This document shows, piece by piece, positions 1-8,258 of a DNA stretch of 64,000 bases. Below the pieces are notes generated by a model. It made no database searches. It was not told where the DNA came from and worked only from the letters and a program-made list of their open reading frames with translations. The position numbers and the translations under genes are program-made. The stretch's first letter is position 1. The number at the start of each line of letters is the position of its first letter. Source of the stretch: Paenibacillus macquariensis (GTDB taxonomy: Bacteria > Bacillota > Bacilli > Paenibacillales > Paenibacillaceae); contig NZ_FTNK01000002.1 in the NCBI RefSeq assembly GCF_900156375.1, forward strand, positions 434,001 to 498,000, written 5' to 3'.

Positions 1-1
1 A

Positions 2-445
2 CCCGGATTCGAAAATGTAGATACGTCGGTCAGCGCAGCCATCAACCTGTACGGTGACTATGACTGGCTCGACACCAATGGTACTTGGACTGACTCGGGG
101 CGAGACCGAACCGGATTTCTGGCATCAATTATGAAAAGTTCACCGGCTGAGGACCGTGAAGCATGGGAACAGGCATCACCACTAACACGAATCCGAAAGG
201 ATGCACCACCATTCTTCGTAATACACGGTGACCGAGATACATCGCTGCCTGTCCAAGATGCGCATCACTTCGCCCAAAAGCTCCGCAGCATCTCGCAAAG
301 CCCAGTTGTGTACGCTGAGCTACCGGGTGCTGAGCATAATCTAGATCTGTTTCACTCTATACGTAACGAAGCAGTTATGGATGGCATCGATGCTTTCGCT
401 GCATGGGTGTGTACTAATAACAAACATAATTCTGATCGTTCTTAG
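2..445 (+). CDS. Alpha/beta hydrolase, C-terminal part (left-truncated by window edge)
   Basis: The frame is open from the first bases of the window, so the start lies outside it. The visible 147 residues carry the C-terminal half of an alpha/beta hydrolase: a strand plus acid region (FFVIHGDRDTSLPV, with the likely catalytic Asp) and the terminal His region (PGAEHNLDLF). This suits an esterase/acetylhydrolase of the HSL/LipN kind, but the nucleophile elbow is not visible and the substrate is unknown. The GC content is clearly higher than in the genes that follow, which suggests a different origin. A rho-independent terminator follows about 70 bp downstream. Confidence 0.8.
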   Translation, partial: PGFENVDTSVSAAINLYGDYDWLDTNGTWTDSGRDRTGFLASIMKSSPAEDREAWEQASPLTRIRKDAPPFFVIHGDRDTSLPVQDAHHFAQKLRSISQSPVVYAELPGAEHNLDLFHSIRNEAVMDGIDAFAAWVCTNNKHNSDRS

Positions 446-511
446 AAGTTTGAACTAAAGACTCCAATTTCAAGAAACCACGTATCATGACAAATGAATA
501 CCTATAGTTTT

Positions 512-546
512 AGACAGATACCCTCATAGGTCGGCTGTCTTTTTTT
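512..546 (+). terminator. Rho-independent terminator after the hydrolase
   Basis: A stem AGACAG/CTGTCT with an inner ACC/GGT pairing is followed directly by a run of seven T. It ends the partial hydrolase transcript. Confidence 0.7.
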
Positions 547-660
547 AATTAGAGGAGAGAAGAAACATAGCAATTTTGGATCAGTCGAATATTAGAAATT
601 AATCTATACTTAACAGAATATAAGTTAACAAATAAACGAATGAGAATGGGAGGGGTAGAT

Positions 661-1401
661 ATGAATGATTACTATGGGGAACTTTGCACCAGAATATATG
701 AAATCGATAAATCCTATGCTGGAGACATAGAGCTTGATTTCTATTTATCTTTTGTTCAAGACCTGAATATGAGAGTGTTGGAACCAATGTGCGGAAACGG
801 TAGAATGCTGATCCCTTTTATGCAGAAAGGAATTAATATTGAAGGGTTTGATATCTCAGAAGAGATGCTTAATGTATGTAAAGAGAAGGGGAAGGGACTG
901 AATCTTAAACCCAACGTTTATTATGAGAAATTAGAAGAATTTAAAGGAGACAAAGTATATGACTTAATCATCATCCCTTTTGGCTCATTTTCATTATTGC
1001 CGGACGCCTTGGTTAATAAGAGTCTCTCTAATTTGAAATCGGCCCTTACAAGTAAGGGTAAATTACTATTAACAATAATGTTGAAATACGATGGTATTGA
1101 AGAGATACCTGAATGGATGGAATTGGACCAAATACAGTTCAAGGATGAATGGATTGTCTCGTATAAAAAAGTTCATTATAACGAAGAAGAGAGTATGCTT
1201 ATTACCCAGTTAAAATATGAATCGGTAAAAAACGGGCAAATTGAAAAAACAGAAATCATGGATTTGCCTATTCGTCTATACGATATTGAGGAATTTGAGA
1301 ATACGCTTAAATATAACGGATTGCATCATATTGTTATTCATAGGTTGAGGGACGGTTATGGAAAAGGGACCATTTGTTATGTCATTGAATGCTCTGCATA
1401 A
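661..1401 (+). CDS. Class I SAM-dependent methyltransferase
   Basis: The 246-residue protein has a class I methyltransferase fold. Motif I is VLEPMCGNGRMLIPF near residue 38, an acidic residue that would contact SAM follows (GFDIS), and the DLIIIPFGSFSLLP stretch corresponds to motif IV. I start it at 661 because GGGAGGGG lies 5-12 bases upstream; an ATG 21 bases earlier has no ribosome binding site. The methyl acceptor cannot be predicted. Its 3' end overlaps the 3' end of the convergent RodA-like gene by 25 bp. It is a free-standing small gene like those in the cassette-like region downstream. Confidence 0.85.
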   Translation: MNDYYGELCTRIYEIDKSYAGDIELDFYLSFVQDLNMRVLEPMCGNGRMLIPFMQKGINIEGFDISEEMLNVCKEKGKGLNLKPNVYYEKLEEFKGDKVYDLIIIPFGSFSLLPDALVNKSLSNLKSALTSKGKLLLTIMLKYDGIEEIPEWMELDQIQFKDEWIVSYKKVHYNEEESMLITQLKYESVKNGQIEKTEIMDLPIRLYDIEEFENTLKYNGLHHIVIHRLRDGYGKGTICYVIECSA

Positions 1402-2546
1402 TGATCCATTTGAATGCTGATAACCAAACCTAGACTAACCATATTAATCAGTAGAGAGCTTCCTCCGAAGCTAATAAAAGGTAACGTAATTCCTGTTAAA
1501 GGCATTAAACCTAGAAACATTCCGATATTTTCAAAAATCTGATATAGAAACATAGAGATAATTCCAATGATAATGATGGAACCCTCTCGTAATTTGCAGC
1601 CTAATGCGATGAGAATCAATCGATAAATAAGGAAAAAGTAGAGCAGAAGAAGCACAGCTACACCGACAAAACCGAATTCCTCCGCGACAACAACAATGAT
1701 AGAATCTGAATACGTGTAGGGAACTAAGTTAAACTGAACGGAAGAACCCTGCATATATCCTTCACCGAACAATCCTCCTGAACCAATGGCAGTCAACGCA
1801 TTTTTAGTATGGTAAGAAGCATCTCTGCTAGCTTGATCAGGTATAAGCCATGGATCTAATCGATTCAAATAGTGCTCTTTATTAATACTCACCAGATAAG
1901 ATGAAATCTGATCGTGAAATGAAATATATGATTTGATTCCGATATAGAGAAATACGGATATCAGAAGCAATATCATGATGGTATGGGAGTATTTTAGATT
2001 TCCTGTCCATAGAATACCTAGTAATATGACAAAATAACAAAGCGCGTTCCCCATATCATTCTGACCGATAACGATCACAAAAGGTACGCAAGTTAATAAG
2101 AAAAGAGGTAGAGCTTTCTTTAAAAAGGAAAGTTCTTCTTTGTTATTCTGAGCGACTATGGCTGAAAGGGAAATAATAAGAACGAGCTTAAATAGTTCCG
2201 CTGGCTGAAGATTAAGACCAACGAAGGGCACCTGGATCCAACCTTTCGAATCATTCACTTCAACTCCAATATAGGAGGTAATGAACAGAAGAAATAGCCC
2301 CCCACCAAGCAACCACCAATGGTATTTAATAATGAATCGATAATTGAAAAAGGATACTCCAAAAAAACAAATAAAACCTAGAATATAATAAAAGAGCATG
2401 CGCTTATCATACCCAATAAACTCCGGCCAAGCAGCTACGCCACTATGAATGAGCGTGATACTAATTGCCATAAATAACAACAATATGCCGACAATGAACC
2501 AATCTATATTTCTCCAACGATATAATATGTAAATCTCCTCCAACAT
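1377..2546 (-). CDS. FtsW/RodA/SpoVE family protein (SEDS peptidoglycan polymerase-like)
   Basis: A polytopic membrane protein of about 389 residues with roughly ten hydrophobic segments. SEDS signatures are visible: GWIQVPFVGLNLQPAELFK, AIGSGGLFGEGYMQGS, a degenerate periplasmic acidic motif (YSDSIIVVVAEEFGFVG, where the family usually has HTDFIF) and FENIGMFLGLMPLTGITLPF followed by FGGSS. Family members polymerise lipid II with a partner class B PBP; no PBP is adjacent. The ATG at 2546 has no ribosome binding site, whereas GGAGGAG lies inside codons 2-4 exactly 6 bases before an in-frame ATA (2528). The true start may therefore be that ATA, giving a protein six residues shorter. Confidence 0.88.
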   Translation of the reverse strand: MLEEIYILYRWRNIDWFIVGILLLFMAISITLIHSGVAAWPEFIGYDKRMLFYYILGFICFFGVSFFNYRFIIKYHWWLLGGGLFLLFITSYIGVEVNDSKGWIQVPFVGLNLQPAELFKLVLIISLSAIVAQNNKEELSFLKKALPLFLLTCVPFVIVIGQNDMGNALCYFVILLGILWTGNLKYSHTIMILLLISVFLYIGIKSYISFHDQISSYLVSINKEHYLNRLDPWLIPDQASRDASYHTKNALTAIGSGGLFGEGYMQGSSVQFNLVPYTYSDSIIVVVAEEFGFVGVAVLLLLYFFLIYRLILIALGCKLREGSIIIIGIISMFLYQIFENIGMFLGLMPLTGITLPFISFGGSSLLINMVSLGLVISIQMDHYAEHSMT

Positions 2547-2840
2547 TTCTTGTAATGGTAAATCACATTAGCTGTATAACGTTAAATGAAGGGTAAAAGT
2601 TCTATATTAACTTTTTTTATTGTTATCTAAGAAAGCCTATTTGTCGTTCATGAGGGTGTTTGTCATTATTTATTAGGACTTGATTTTGGAATTATGTGGT
2701 AAACTCATTCATATCCCATTATACCTTTAGAGGAAAAAGGGGATTCCAAGAGTAGGAGAAGAAACTAATAACTCAATTTAGTGTATAAGAGATGGAAGGT
2801 AGATAGATTTCACGAATTGACTAAAATTGGTCGTGAATAT

Positions 2841-2890
2841 AGATCCCGTATGAGGGATCTGCGACAGGTGTCGCAGATTTTACGTTAGGT
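2841..2890 (+). repeat. attC-like 3' end with two alternative hairpins (site 0)
   Basis: The right end, ACGTTAGGTGAAATC with core GTTAGGT at 2884-2890, matches the GTTRRRY core and the flanking GAAAT of the sites downstream. Just before it are a 7-bp hairpin AGATCCC/GGGATCT (2841-2860) and a perfect 10-bp hairpin ATCTGCGACA/TGTCGCAGAT (2857-2878) that share ATCT and so exclude each other. A further TTCACGA/TCGTGAA pair lies at about 2809-2837. I could not find a convincing left core. The rest of the 2547-2966 gap shows no gene. Confidence 0.5.
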
Positions 2891-2966
2891 GAAATCTTCG
2901 AAATACTGCAGAAGACCTTAGAAAACCATAATAAAAAACTGAGGAAATGAAAATCGAAGGAGGAAC

Positions 2967-3212
2967 ATGATGGATACTTTTCTTGCCATATTTCCGATTG
3001 TTTGGTCTGCTTTTATATATTCAATTATATTTTATCGTGTCTTTATTAAGGATAATAAGCATATTAAAGGAAACATCGGCTTAATTGTAACTGCTAGTAT
3101 ATTACTTTTGACGAATGATCAAAACCAATATATTGAATTATCATGTGTAATAATCAGTGTAGTGCTATTGGGCACTATTATTTATAAGGCTATAAAATCA
3201 AGAAATAAATAA
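2967..3212 (+). CDS. Small hypothetical membrane protein
   Basis: An 81-residue protein with three hydrophobic segments (about residues 3-24, 37-48 and 57-74) and a basic end (KAIKSRNK), so probably a small integral membrane protein. GGAGG lies close upstream of ATGATG; the second ATG (2970) has the better spacing. I recognise no family. It lies alone between attC-like sites 0 and 1, the position of a cassette gene. Confidence 0.6.
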   Translation: MMDTFLAIFPIVWSAFIYSIIFYRVFIKDNKHIKGNIGLIVTASILLLTNDQNQYIELSCVIISVVLLGTIIYKAIKSRNK

Positions 3213-3284
3213 TAACAAAAGGTAGGATTAAAAAAGTAATATGGAGAGATTTTGAAAGGGTAATTCAATGAAGTCGAAGACTTC

Positions 3285-3444
3285 ACCTAACAAAACATTT
3301 CTACGTCGTCGCTTACGCTCCTCGGTCGCCAAGAGGAATATCGGAGAAGCGGATTCAGGCGACACATCCAACCGGCTAAGTCTGACGACCCGTTCCCTTC
3401 GTTCACTTAAGCCGTTCGGACGTCAGGAATGCGCAACGTTAGAT
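3285..3444 (+). repeat. attC-like palindromic site 1 (160 bp)
   Basis: The left core ACCTAAC (3285-3291) is complementary at six of seven positions to the right core GTTAGAT (3438-3444). After unpaired spacers, CATTTCT-ACGTC on the left pairs with GACGTCAGGAATG on the right, leaving one extra G unpaired, like the extrahelical base of attC L boxes. The middle carries further pairings (CGGTCGCC/GGCGAC, GGCTAAG/CTTAAGCC). Site 2, 500 bp on, has the same length and is largely identical. Confidence 0.7.
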
Positions 3445-3471
3445 GAAATTACCAGAAGGACGTGTGAAACC

Positions 3472-3954
3472 ATGAAACAAATTAAAATACATAATTGGTG
3501 CTTAGAATTTGATTACGATAAAACAAAAGATTTCTATGATTCTTATTACTTGATAACTGATGGTTGTGATTGTTTGTATTGTAAAAACTTTGTTCAAGCA
3601 ATAAATTATTTACCAAATGATGTTTTATCATTCATTACAAGCTTTGGTATTGATCCTAAGAAAGAAGGTGAGATATCAGAGTATTGTGAGAATGGAGATG
3701 GAACTCATTTGTATGGTGGATTCTTTCATATAGTTGGTAGATTAATAAGTGGAGCTGATGTGTGGGTTAAGAATGATGAAGAAAGTACACATTCTTATTT
3801 TGATAGCAATTTATATGAATTGAATGGATTTAGTTTTGGTTTTACATATGGTTCAAGTTTAGTGCCTGAAGGATTCCCTGAACCAGATTTACAGATCGAA
3901 TTTCAAGGAAATATACCGTGGGTTATTTCAGAGAAGCCTGGCAACATCATCTAA
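3472..3954 (+). CDS. Hypothetical protein, cassette-borne
   Basis: A soluble, acidic 160-residue protein of unknown function. An upstream ATG at 3268 would read through the palindrome, so I start at 3472, which has AGAAGGA upstream and lies just after attC-like site 1. Visible features are a Cys-rich stretch (DGCDCLYCKNF, residues 31-41) and a central GDGTHLYGGFFHIVG. The stop codon TAA is embedded in the left core (ATCTAAC) of site 2, so gene and recombination-like site abut exactly as in integron cassettes. Confidence 0.75.
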   Translation: MKQIKIHNWCLEFDYDKTKDFYDSYYLITDGCDCLYCKNFVQAINYLPNDVLSFITSFGIDPKKEGEISEYCENGDGTHLYGGFFHIVGRLISGADVWVKNDEESTHSYFDSNLYELNGFSFGFTYGSSLVPEGFPEPDLQIEFQGNIPWVISEKPGNII

Positions 3955-4108
3955 CAATACATTCCTATATCGTCGCATACGCTCCTCGGTCGCCAAGAGG
4001 ATTTTCTGAGAAGTGGACTCAGGCGACACATCCAACCGGCTAAGTCTGACGACCCGTTCCCTATGGTCACTTAAGCCGCTTGAACGTCAGGAATGCGCAA
4101 CGTTATCG
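3949..4108 (+). repeat. attC-like palindromic site 2 (160 bp)
   Basis: Same length and layout as site 1 and largely identical to it. The left core ATCTAAC (3949-3955) fits RYYYAAC; the right core GTTATCG (4102-4108) deviates from GTTRRRY. CATTCCT on the left pairs with AGGAATG on the right (7/7). The internal GGTCGCCAAGAGG, GGCGACACATCC and CCGGCTAAGTCTGACGACCC blocks match site 1. Confidence 0.7.
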
Positions 4109-4157
4109 GAAAGAATCAAGAAAATCAAAGAAAATATAACCCTTAGGGAGGAAACAC

Positions 4158-4610
4158 ATGTCTCAGCCCAATGTAATATTTATACCAATTAGCAATGATA
4201 ACGAACTAGAGTGTATAGATCTAAGACCGCGAGAAGACCAATTACAATTAGTAGCGTCGAATGCAGACTCACTTGTACATGCAACTAATGAAATTACTTC
4301 AAAACCATATGGAATATACGCGGAGGATTCAATGGTAGGCTTTATCCTGTTTGATAATGAAGCGTATTCTGATGGTTATTATTGGATACTTAGGTTTATG
4401 ATTGATGAGAGATTTCAAGGTAAAGGATATGGGAAATCAGCCATACAGCAAGTCATTGCTAAACTTAAGAATAGAAACGATTGCAAAGAAATTAGAGTAT
4501 CTCATGTCCCAAATAATATTGTAGCAAACACAATATATAAGAGTTGTGGTTTTCAAGAAACCGGGGAATTTGAGGACTGTGGTGACCCAATATTAAGCTA
4601 TAAAATATAA
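4158..4610 (+). CDS. GNAT family N-acetyltransferase
   Basis: A 150-residue single-domain GNAT protein. The acetyl-CoA pyrophosphate loop is RFQGKGYGKSAIQQV, the preceding strand is YYWILRFMIDE, and the C-terminal VANTIYKSCGFQETG is motif B. It resembles small diamine/spermidine acetyltransferases of the BltD kind, but the acceptor is unproven. GGGAGG sits 8 bases before the ATG. It lies between attC-like sites 2 and 3 as a single-gene cassette. Confidence 0.88.
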   Translation: MSQPNVIFIPISNDNELECIDLRPREDQLQLVASNADSLVHATNEITSKPYGIYAEDSMVGFILFDNEAYSDGYYWILRFMIDERFQGKGYGKSAIQQVIAKLKNRNDCKEIRVSHVPNNIVANTIYKSCGFQETGEFEDCGDPILSYKI

Positions 4611-4675
4611 AGTTAAAGTTCTTCACTAATCGAACAAAGAGATAAGCCAGCTATTTCAAAGAGGCCGATTCCATC

Positions 4676-4868
4676 AGATAACACAATATTCACGCATCGG
4701 GGGACGAGCCCCTCGGTCCAGCAGAAGTATGAAGCAGATTCGACTGGAGTATTTTCAGCAGCAGGGAAGTTGATTCAGCCGGACACACCCGCACCACCCA
4801 ACCGCATCGTGGCCAGTCGCTTTGCTCCTTTAGGGTGGTGGGGCGTCGTGAATACGACAACGTTATGT
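4676..4868 (+). repeat. attC-like palindromic site 3 (long variant, about 193 bp)
   Basis: The left end AGATAAC (4676-4682) pairs with the right core GTTATGT (4862-4868). After spacers, TATTCACG on the left is a perfect 8-bp complement of CGTGAATA on the right. The interior carries a strong stem CCGCACCACCC/GGGTGGTGGGG and a stem GGGG/CCCC near 4697. The internal sequence is unrelated to sites 1 and 2, so the architecture is shared and not just the sequence. Confidence 0.65.
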
Positions 4869-4908
4869 GAAATCATCGCTAATGATAAAAAATAAGGAGA
4901 AATAAACG

Positions 4909-5403
4909 ATGAACAGAAGAATCAATCTAGCTGAAATAGCTGAAGAATTAGCTTTAAGACCGTTGATAGGAAATAAAGATAAGTGTGGCCCGGATTTGGA
5001 ACCAATTCTTAGTTATTTTCCAAGAGATAACCCCAGTATAGGTTTCGATTGGTGTGCTGCATTTGTATATCATTGTTGTATTGAGGCAGGCGTGAAGTTA
5101 CCTGTCCGATATTCAGAACCAGTTTCACGAAATTTTGCGTGGGTTGAAGCTTGGTTAGAATGGGGACAGTTATTTGGCTTTTATCATCCTGTAAGTGATA
5201 TGTCGTTTGTCCCAGGTCAAGGGGATCTTATTATATTTGATAACATTTTGGGGAATGGTCCGAATGATCATATCGGAGTTGTATTGAGAACCGAACAGAA
5301 TAAGATAATAACAGCAGAAGGGAATTTTTATAATAAATCAGGAATATTTGAAAGGACTCAAGACCAAATAAATGGATATATAAGAATCGACGAGATGTAC
5401 TAA
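4909..5403 (+). CDS. CHAP domain protein (putative amidase/peptidase)
   Basis: A 164-residue protein with a CHAP-type cysteine peptidase/amidase fold. The Cys is in FDWCAAFV (C49), the His in NDHIGVV (H121) and a third polar residue in TAEGN (E137). PGQGDLIIF is the typical strand before the His. No signal peptide is visible, so it may act in the cytoplasm or need help to leave the cell. AAGGAG stands upstream of the ATG. It follows attC-like site 3. Confidence 0.8.
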   Translation: MNRRINLAEIAEELALRPLIGNKDKCGPDLEPILSYFPRDNPSIGFDWCAAFVYHCCIEAGVKLPVRYSEPVSRNFAWVEAWLEWGQLFGFYHPVSDMSFVPGQGDLIIFDNILGNGPNDHIGVVLRTEQNKIITAEGNFYNKSGIFERTQDQINGYIRIDEMY

Positions 5404-5687
5404 TAGGTGTTGAAAGTATGTTCATCGAAGGCGATAACATCACATTACACAAGATTCATACTGCTGTGGGCATTCGCTCTTGGTTGGAAGATGAAATTAC
5501 ATAGAAGAATGTAACCAACACAGAAGCCCACCTGATATAAAGCTATTCTTTATTCTAGATGACTTTGATTTGGATAGCTTATTATAATATAAAAAAGGGT
5601 GAAATTTAGATGTTACTAACTGTCTTCAAATTTTTCCGAGCTCTGATAAGACAGCAGAATTCTATGAACCCGCTCCGATTTCCGATA

Positions 5688-5858
5688 ACGTTCGCGGGGC
5701 GAAAAATTCGTGAACCTCGGCTGAAAGAGCACCAATAGAAAGAGTAGGAATAAAGGATGAAAAATATAAAGATAAGGGAAAATGATACCAGAACGTTATC
5801 CGAAAACCAAGGACCTACGGTCCTTAAGCCGTTTGGACGTCAGGAATGCGCAACTTTA
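5688..5858 (+). repeat. Nested attC-like remnants (site 4)
   Basis: Pieces of at least two sites lie in a 486-bp stretch without an intact gene. CCGATAACGTTCGCGGGGCG (5688-5707) and AACGTTATCCGAAAACC (from 5788) look like site ends. Directly after the latter comes only the right half of the 160-bp repeat (TTAAGCCGTTTGGACGTCAG, then GAATGCGCAAC), ending in TTTAGATGAAAT with the core G changed to T. A GGACC-tac-GGTCC palindrome stands at the junction. I found no gene in 5404-5889. Confidence 0.5.
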
Positions 5859-5889
5859 GATGAAATTGTTTTACAAAAAGGAGAAATAT

Positions 5890-6546
5890 ATGAGTCCTCA
5901 CAAGCTTATCATAGTAGATGGTATGCCTGGTTCTGGTAAGTCAACACTTTCTGAAATGATATCTAATGAGTTGAGTAAACAAGAAATAAAGAACATTTTT
6001 TATCATGAATTAACTAAAGATCACCCACTATTCATACATGATCGTAAATTCACAAGCTTTAAAGATCAAGGGGAGGCTGAATATTATTTTAATAGAGTTA
6101 TTGAACTGTTTGATAGCTTTGTAGAATTACATAAGAATGAACCGGAAATTATTGTTATCGAAAGTATAGTATTTCAAGACACTTTAAGTTTTGCATATAA
6201 CATGGGAATGGAACTGCCTAAGATAGAAGAACTATTTAACCACTTAGTAGATATATTAAATAGATTGAATCCTGTACTTATTTATATCTATCAATTTGAT
6301 GTTAGAAGGAACTGGGAAATGATAGGTAAGATAAGAGGTGTAGAGTGGATACCTTTTTTACATACTCAAGAAGGATTAGATGAAGCTGAGAGAGATTGGA
6401 AACCGAATCAAGAATTTATTAAATCATTGATTGAAGAATGGCGGATCCCTAAATTAATTATTGAAAACAAAGATTATTTATGGGAGCAGTACAATGAGAG
6501 AACTAAAGAATTTTTGGAAGTTAACTCATTTATGTCACGGCCTTAA
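5890..6546 (+). CDS. P-loop nucleotide kinase-like protein
   Basis: A 218-residue protein with an N-terminal Walker A (DGMPGSGKST, residues 10-19), an Asp strand (EIIVIESIVFQ) and a basic lid region further on. It resembles AAA/thymidylate-kinase-like small kinases; the substrate is unknown. The start at 5890 is set by AGGAG 7 bases upstream; a longer frame would read through a repeat. The last residues (MSRP) are encoded by the right half of an attC-like repeat, so the 3' end appears to have been fused to a repeat by deletion. Confidence 0.8.
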   Translation: MSPHKLIIVDGMPGSGKSTLSEMISNELSKQEIKNIFYHELTKDHPLFIHDRKFTSFKDQGEAEYYFNRVIELFDSFVELHKNEPEIIVIESIVFQDTLSFAYNMGMELPKIEELFNHLVDILNRLNPVLIYIYQFDVRRNWEMIGKIRGVEWIPFLHTQEGLDEAERDWKPNQEFIKSLIEEWRIPKLIIENKDYLWEQYNERTKEFLEVNSFMSRP

Positions 6547-6571
6547 GTCGTTTGGAGCGCGAACGTTAGAG
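6536..6571 (+). repeat. attC-like right-half remnant (site 5)
   Basis: CACGGCCTTAAGTCGTTTGG followed by AGCGCGAACGTTAGAG matches the right arm of the 160-bp repeat (TTAAGCCGTT...GCGCAACGTTAGAT). The left arm is missing, and the kinase stop codon lies inside the remnant. Confidence 0.5.
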
Positions 6572-6611
6572 GGAATTATAGAAAACGGTATATAAAGAAG
6601 GAGCCAATCAT

Positions 6612-7559
6612 ATGGAACTAATTGAATGGTCATGTGAACAGGATAATTACAATCTAAACGATAACATTTACTTACAGAAGGCAGATAAGTTGGAGTGGGG
6701 AATTTATTGTTCTGTTTACTATAGTTCGGAATATAATGCTTTTTTTAAAGAGGATGTTTATGACTTTCATCTGCAAAGAGAACCCTTTTGGATCTGTAAA
6801 GGAGACAATAAGGTCGGTGGCGTGGTCATAGCTCCCAATATATTATATTTTCTATTCTTTATTCCACCATTTAATGATGAGGGACAAGTATTGGATTTAT
6901 TAAAAGGTTCTTTAATTAAGTGGTCAGATCCTTCAAAGCCTATCAATGCTTATGAAATATTGCAAAATCAAGTAGATTTGTTTGCAAGAGCTGGATTTTG
7001 GCCAGATGAATTTAGATGTCGTTGGATGCAGCGTCCTACAGAAATATTTGCATTTGAATGGGATGATAGTTTTATCGTTATTGAACCTCAAATTCAAGCA
7101 GAGAATAATGATAAAGTAATAAAGAATAACAATGAATTGGGGCAGTTCTTCTATGAAAGTTATGCTGGGGGGATTAGTGCAGTTAGGAGAAAGCAAGAAT
7201 CACTGGATTTTTATATTTCTTGGGTAGGTTCTTTCCCGTATCAGACCAATGATATTTTAATAGATGCTTCATCATTAGTTTACGATAAACAAACAAAGAA
7301 ACTAGTTGGTGCTTGCTTAGTGTCTCTTGAAGGTAATTACCCAGCAATATTTAATATTGCAGTTTTGCCAGGATTTAATGGAAAAGGCATTGCGACAAAG
7401 ATGTTGAAAAAAGCATTAAATAGATTAAAAGGTCATTATCCTGTGCTAAGATTATATGTTTTACAAGGTAATACAGCTGAATCAGTTTATTATAAGCTTG
7501 GATTTATGCCAGGGCCATTGGAAATACAAAAATTCTATCTACCACATAAACAATCATAA
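6612..7559 (+). CDS. GNAT family N-acetyltransferase (315 aa)
   Basis: The C-terminal half (about residues 165-305) is a GNAT domain: KKLVGACLVSLEG, then NIAVLPGFNGKGIATKMLKK as the acetyl-CoA loop, and NTAESVYYKLGF as the last motif. The N-terminal 165 residues are rich in aromatic residues and may be a degenerate second GNAT domain, giving the two-domain size common among antibiotic-modifying or unknown acetyltransferases. GAAGGAG precedes the ATG. It is followed after 51 bp by a kinase gene with no repeat between them. Confidence 0.85.
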   Translation: MELIEWSCEQDNYNLNDNIYLQKADKLEWGIYCSVYYSSEYNAFFKEDVYDFHLQREPFWICKGDNKVGGVVIAPNILYFLFFIPPFNDEGQVLDLLKGSLIKWSDPSKPINAYEILQNQVDLFARAGFWPDEFRCRWMQRPTEIFAFEWDDSFIVIEPQIQAENNDKVIKNNNELGQFFYESYAGGISAVRRKQESLDFYISWVGSFPYQTNDILIDASSLVYDKQTKKLVGACLVSLEGNYPAIFNIAVLPGFNGKGIATKMLKKALNRLKGHYPVLRLYVLQGNTAESVYYKLGFMPGPLEIQKFYLPHKQS

Positions 7560-7610
7560 ATTTCTTGAGCATATTCAAAGACCATCAATTGAAAGGACTG
7601 AAGTGACAAT

Positions 7611-8213
7611 ATGAAACAGACCATTTATTTTGTATCCGGGCCAGCTGGAGTGGGGAAATCAACAACTGCAGTTAGACTTGTTCAATCTATAGAGAGAAGT
7701 GCTTATATTTCTGGAGATGATATTAGTCATATTCCTGTAAATGGTCGTGGGCGGCCATGGTTATGTGAAGAAACATTAAATCTGACTTGGAAGAACATTT
7801 TAGATATATCAAGAAATTTGATTGGGGTTAATTATAATGTTGTCATTGATTATGTGACTTTTAACAAGGATGTAGAGATGTTTTTAGAAGGAATTAAAGA
7901 TTTGAATGTCAGAATTATATTTGTAATTTTGATGGCTGATGAAGAAACAATTATATACCGAGATAAATTAAGACCGATTGAAAACCAAATGGGGGAAAGA
8001 AGTTTAATTTTACTTAGAGAATTTAAAGAATCAATTACTGATGAAAGGTATGTTTTAGAGACACAAAACTATAAAGAAGATGAAATACATAAAATTGTAG
8101 AAGACATAAAGAATAATCTAAAGTACTTGGTTGTAGCTGACTCAAGAAGCAGTTCGTGCATACGAGAGACGTTATACGAAACCAGCGCAATAAATAAAAC
8201 CTATGTAGAATAA
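7611..8213 (+). CDS. P-loop kinase/AAA_33-like ATPase
   Basis: A 200-residue protein with Walker A GPAGVGKSTT (residues 10-19), an acidic strand SGDDIS, and VVIDYVTFNKD as the Walker B-like strand. YRDKLRPIENQMGER suits the lid of small kinases of the chloramphenicol phosphotransferase/gluconate kinase type. Substrate unknown. About the last 25 residues are encoded by sequence that includes an attC-like end (ACGTTATACGAAACC, core 8171-8177), so the native C-terminus may have been replaced by read-through into a repeat. Confidence 0.78.
   Translation: MKQTIYFVSGPAGVGKSTTAVRLVQSIERSAYISGDDISHIPVNGRGRPWLCEETLNLTWKNILDISRNLIGVNYNVVIDYVTFNKDVEMFLEGIKDLNVRIIFVILMADEETIIYRDKLRPIENQMGERSLILLREFKESITDERYVLETQNYKEDEIHKIVEDIKNNLKYLVVADSRSSSCIRETLYETSAINKTYVE
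8171..8186 (+). repeat. attC-like right end inside kinase 3' end (site 6)
   Basis: GACGTTATACGAAACC resembles the right ends AACGTTATGTGAAATC and AACGTTATCCGAAAACC of other sites. A left arm is not clear. Confidence 0.35.
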
Positions 8214-8258
8214 ATTCATTTTAGGATTAAACTGATGCTGGATATTAGGGAGGAAAAA

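Noticed and set aside
3268..3471. N-terminal extension of the hypothetical cassette gene from an ATG at 3268
   Set aside because: The extension is encoded by the palindromic repeat, and a proper ribosome binding site lies just before the ATG at 3472.
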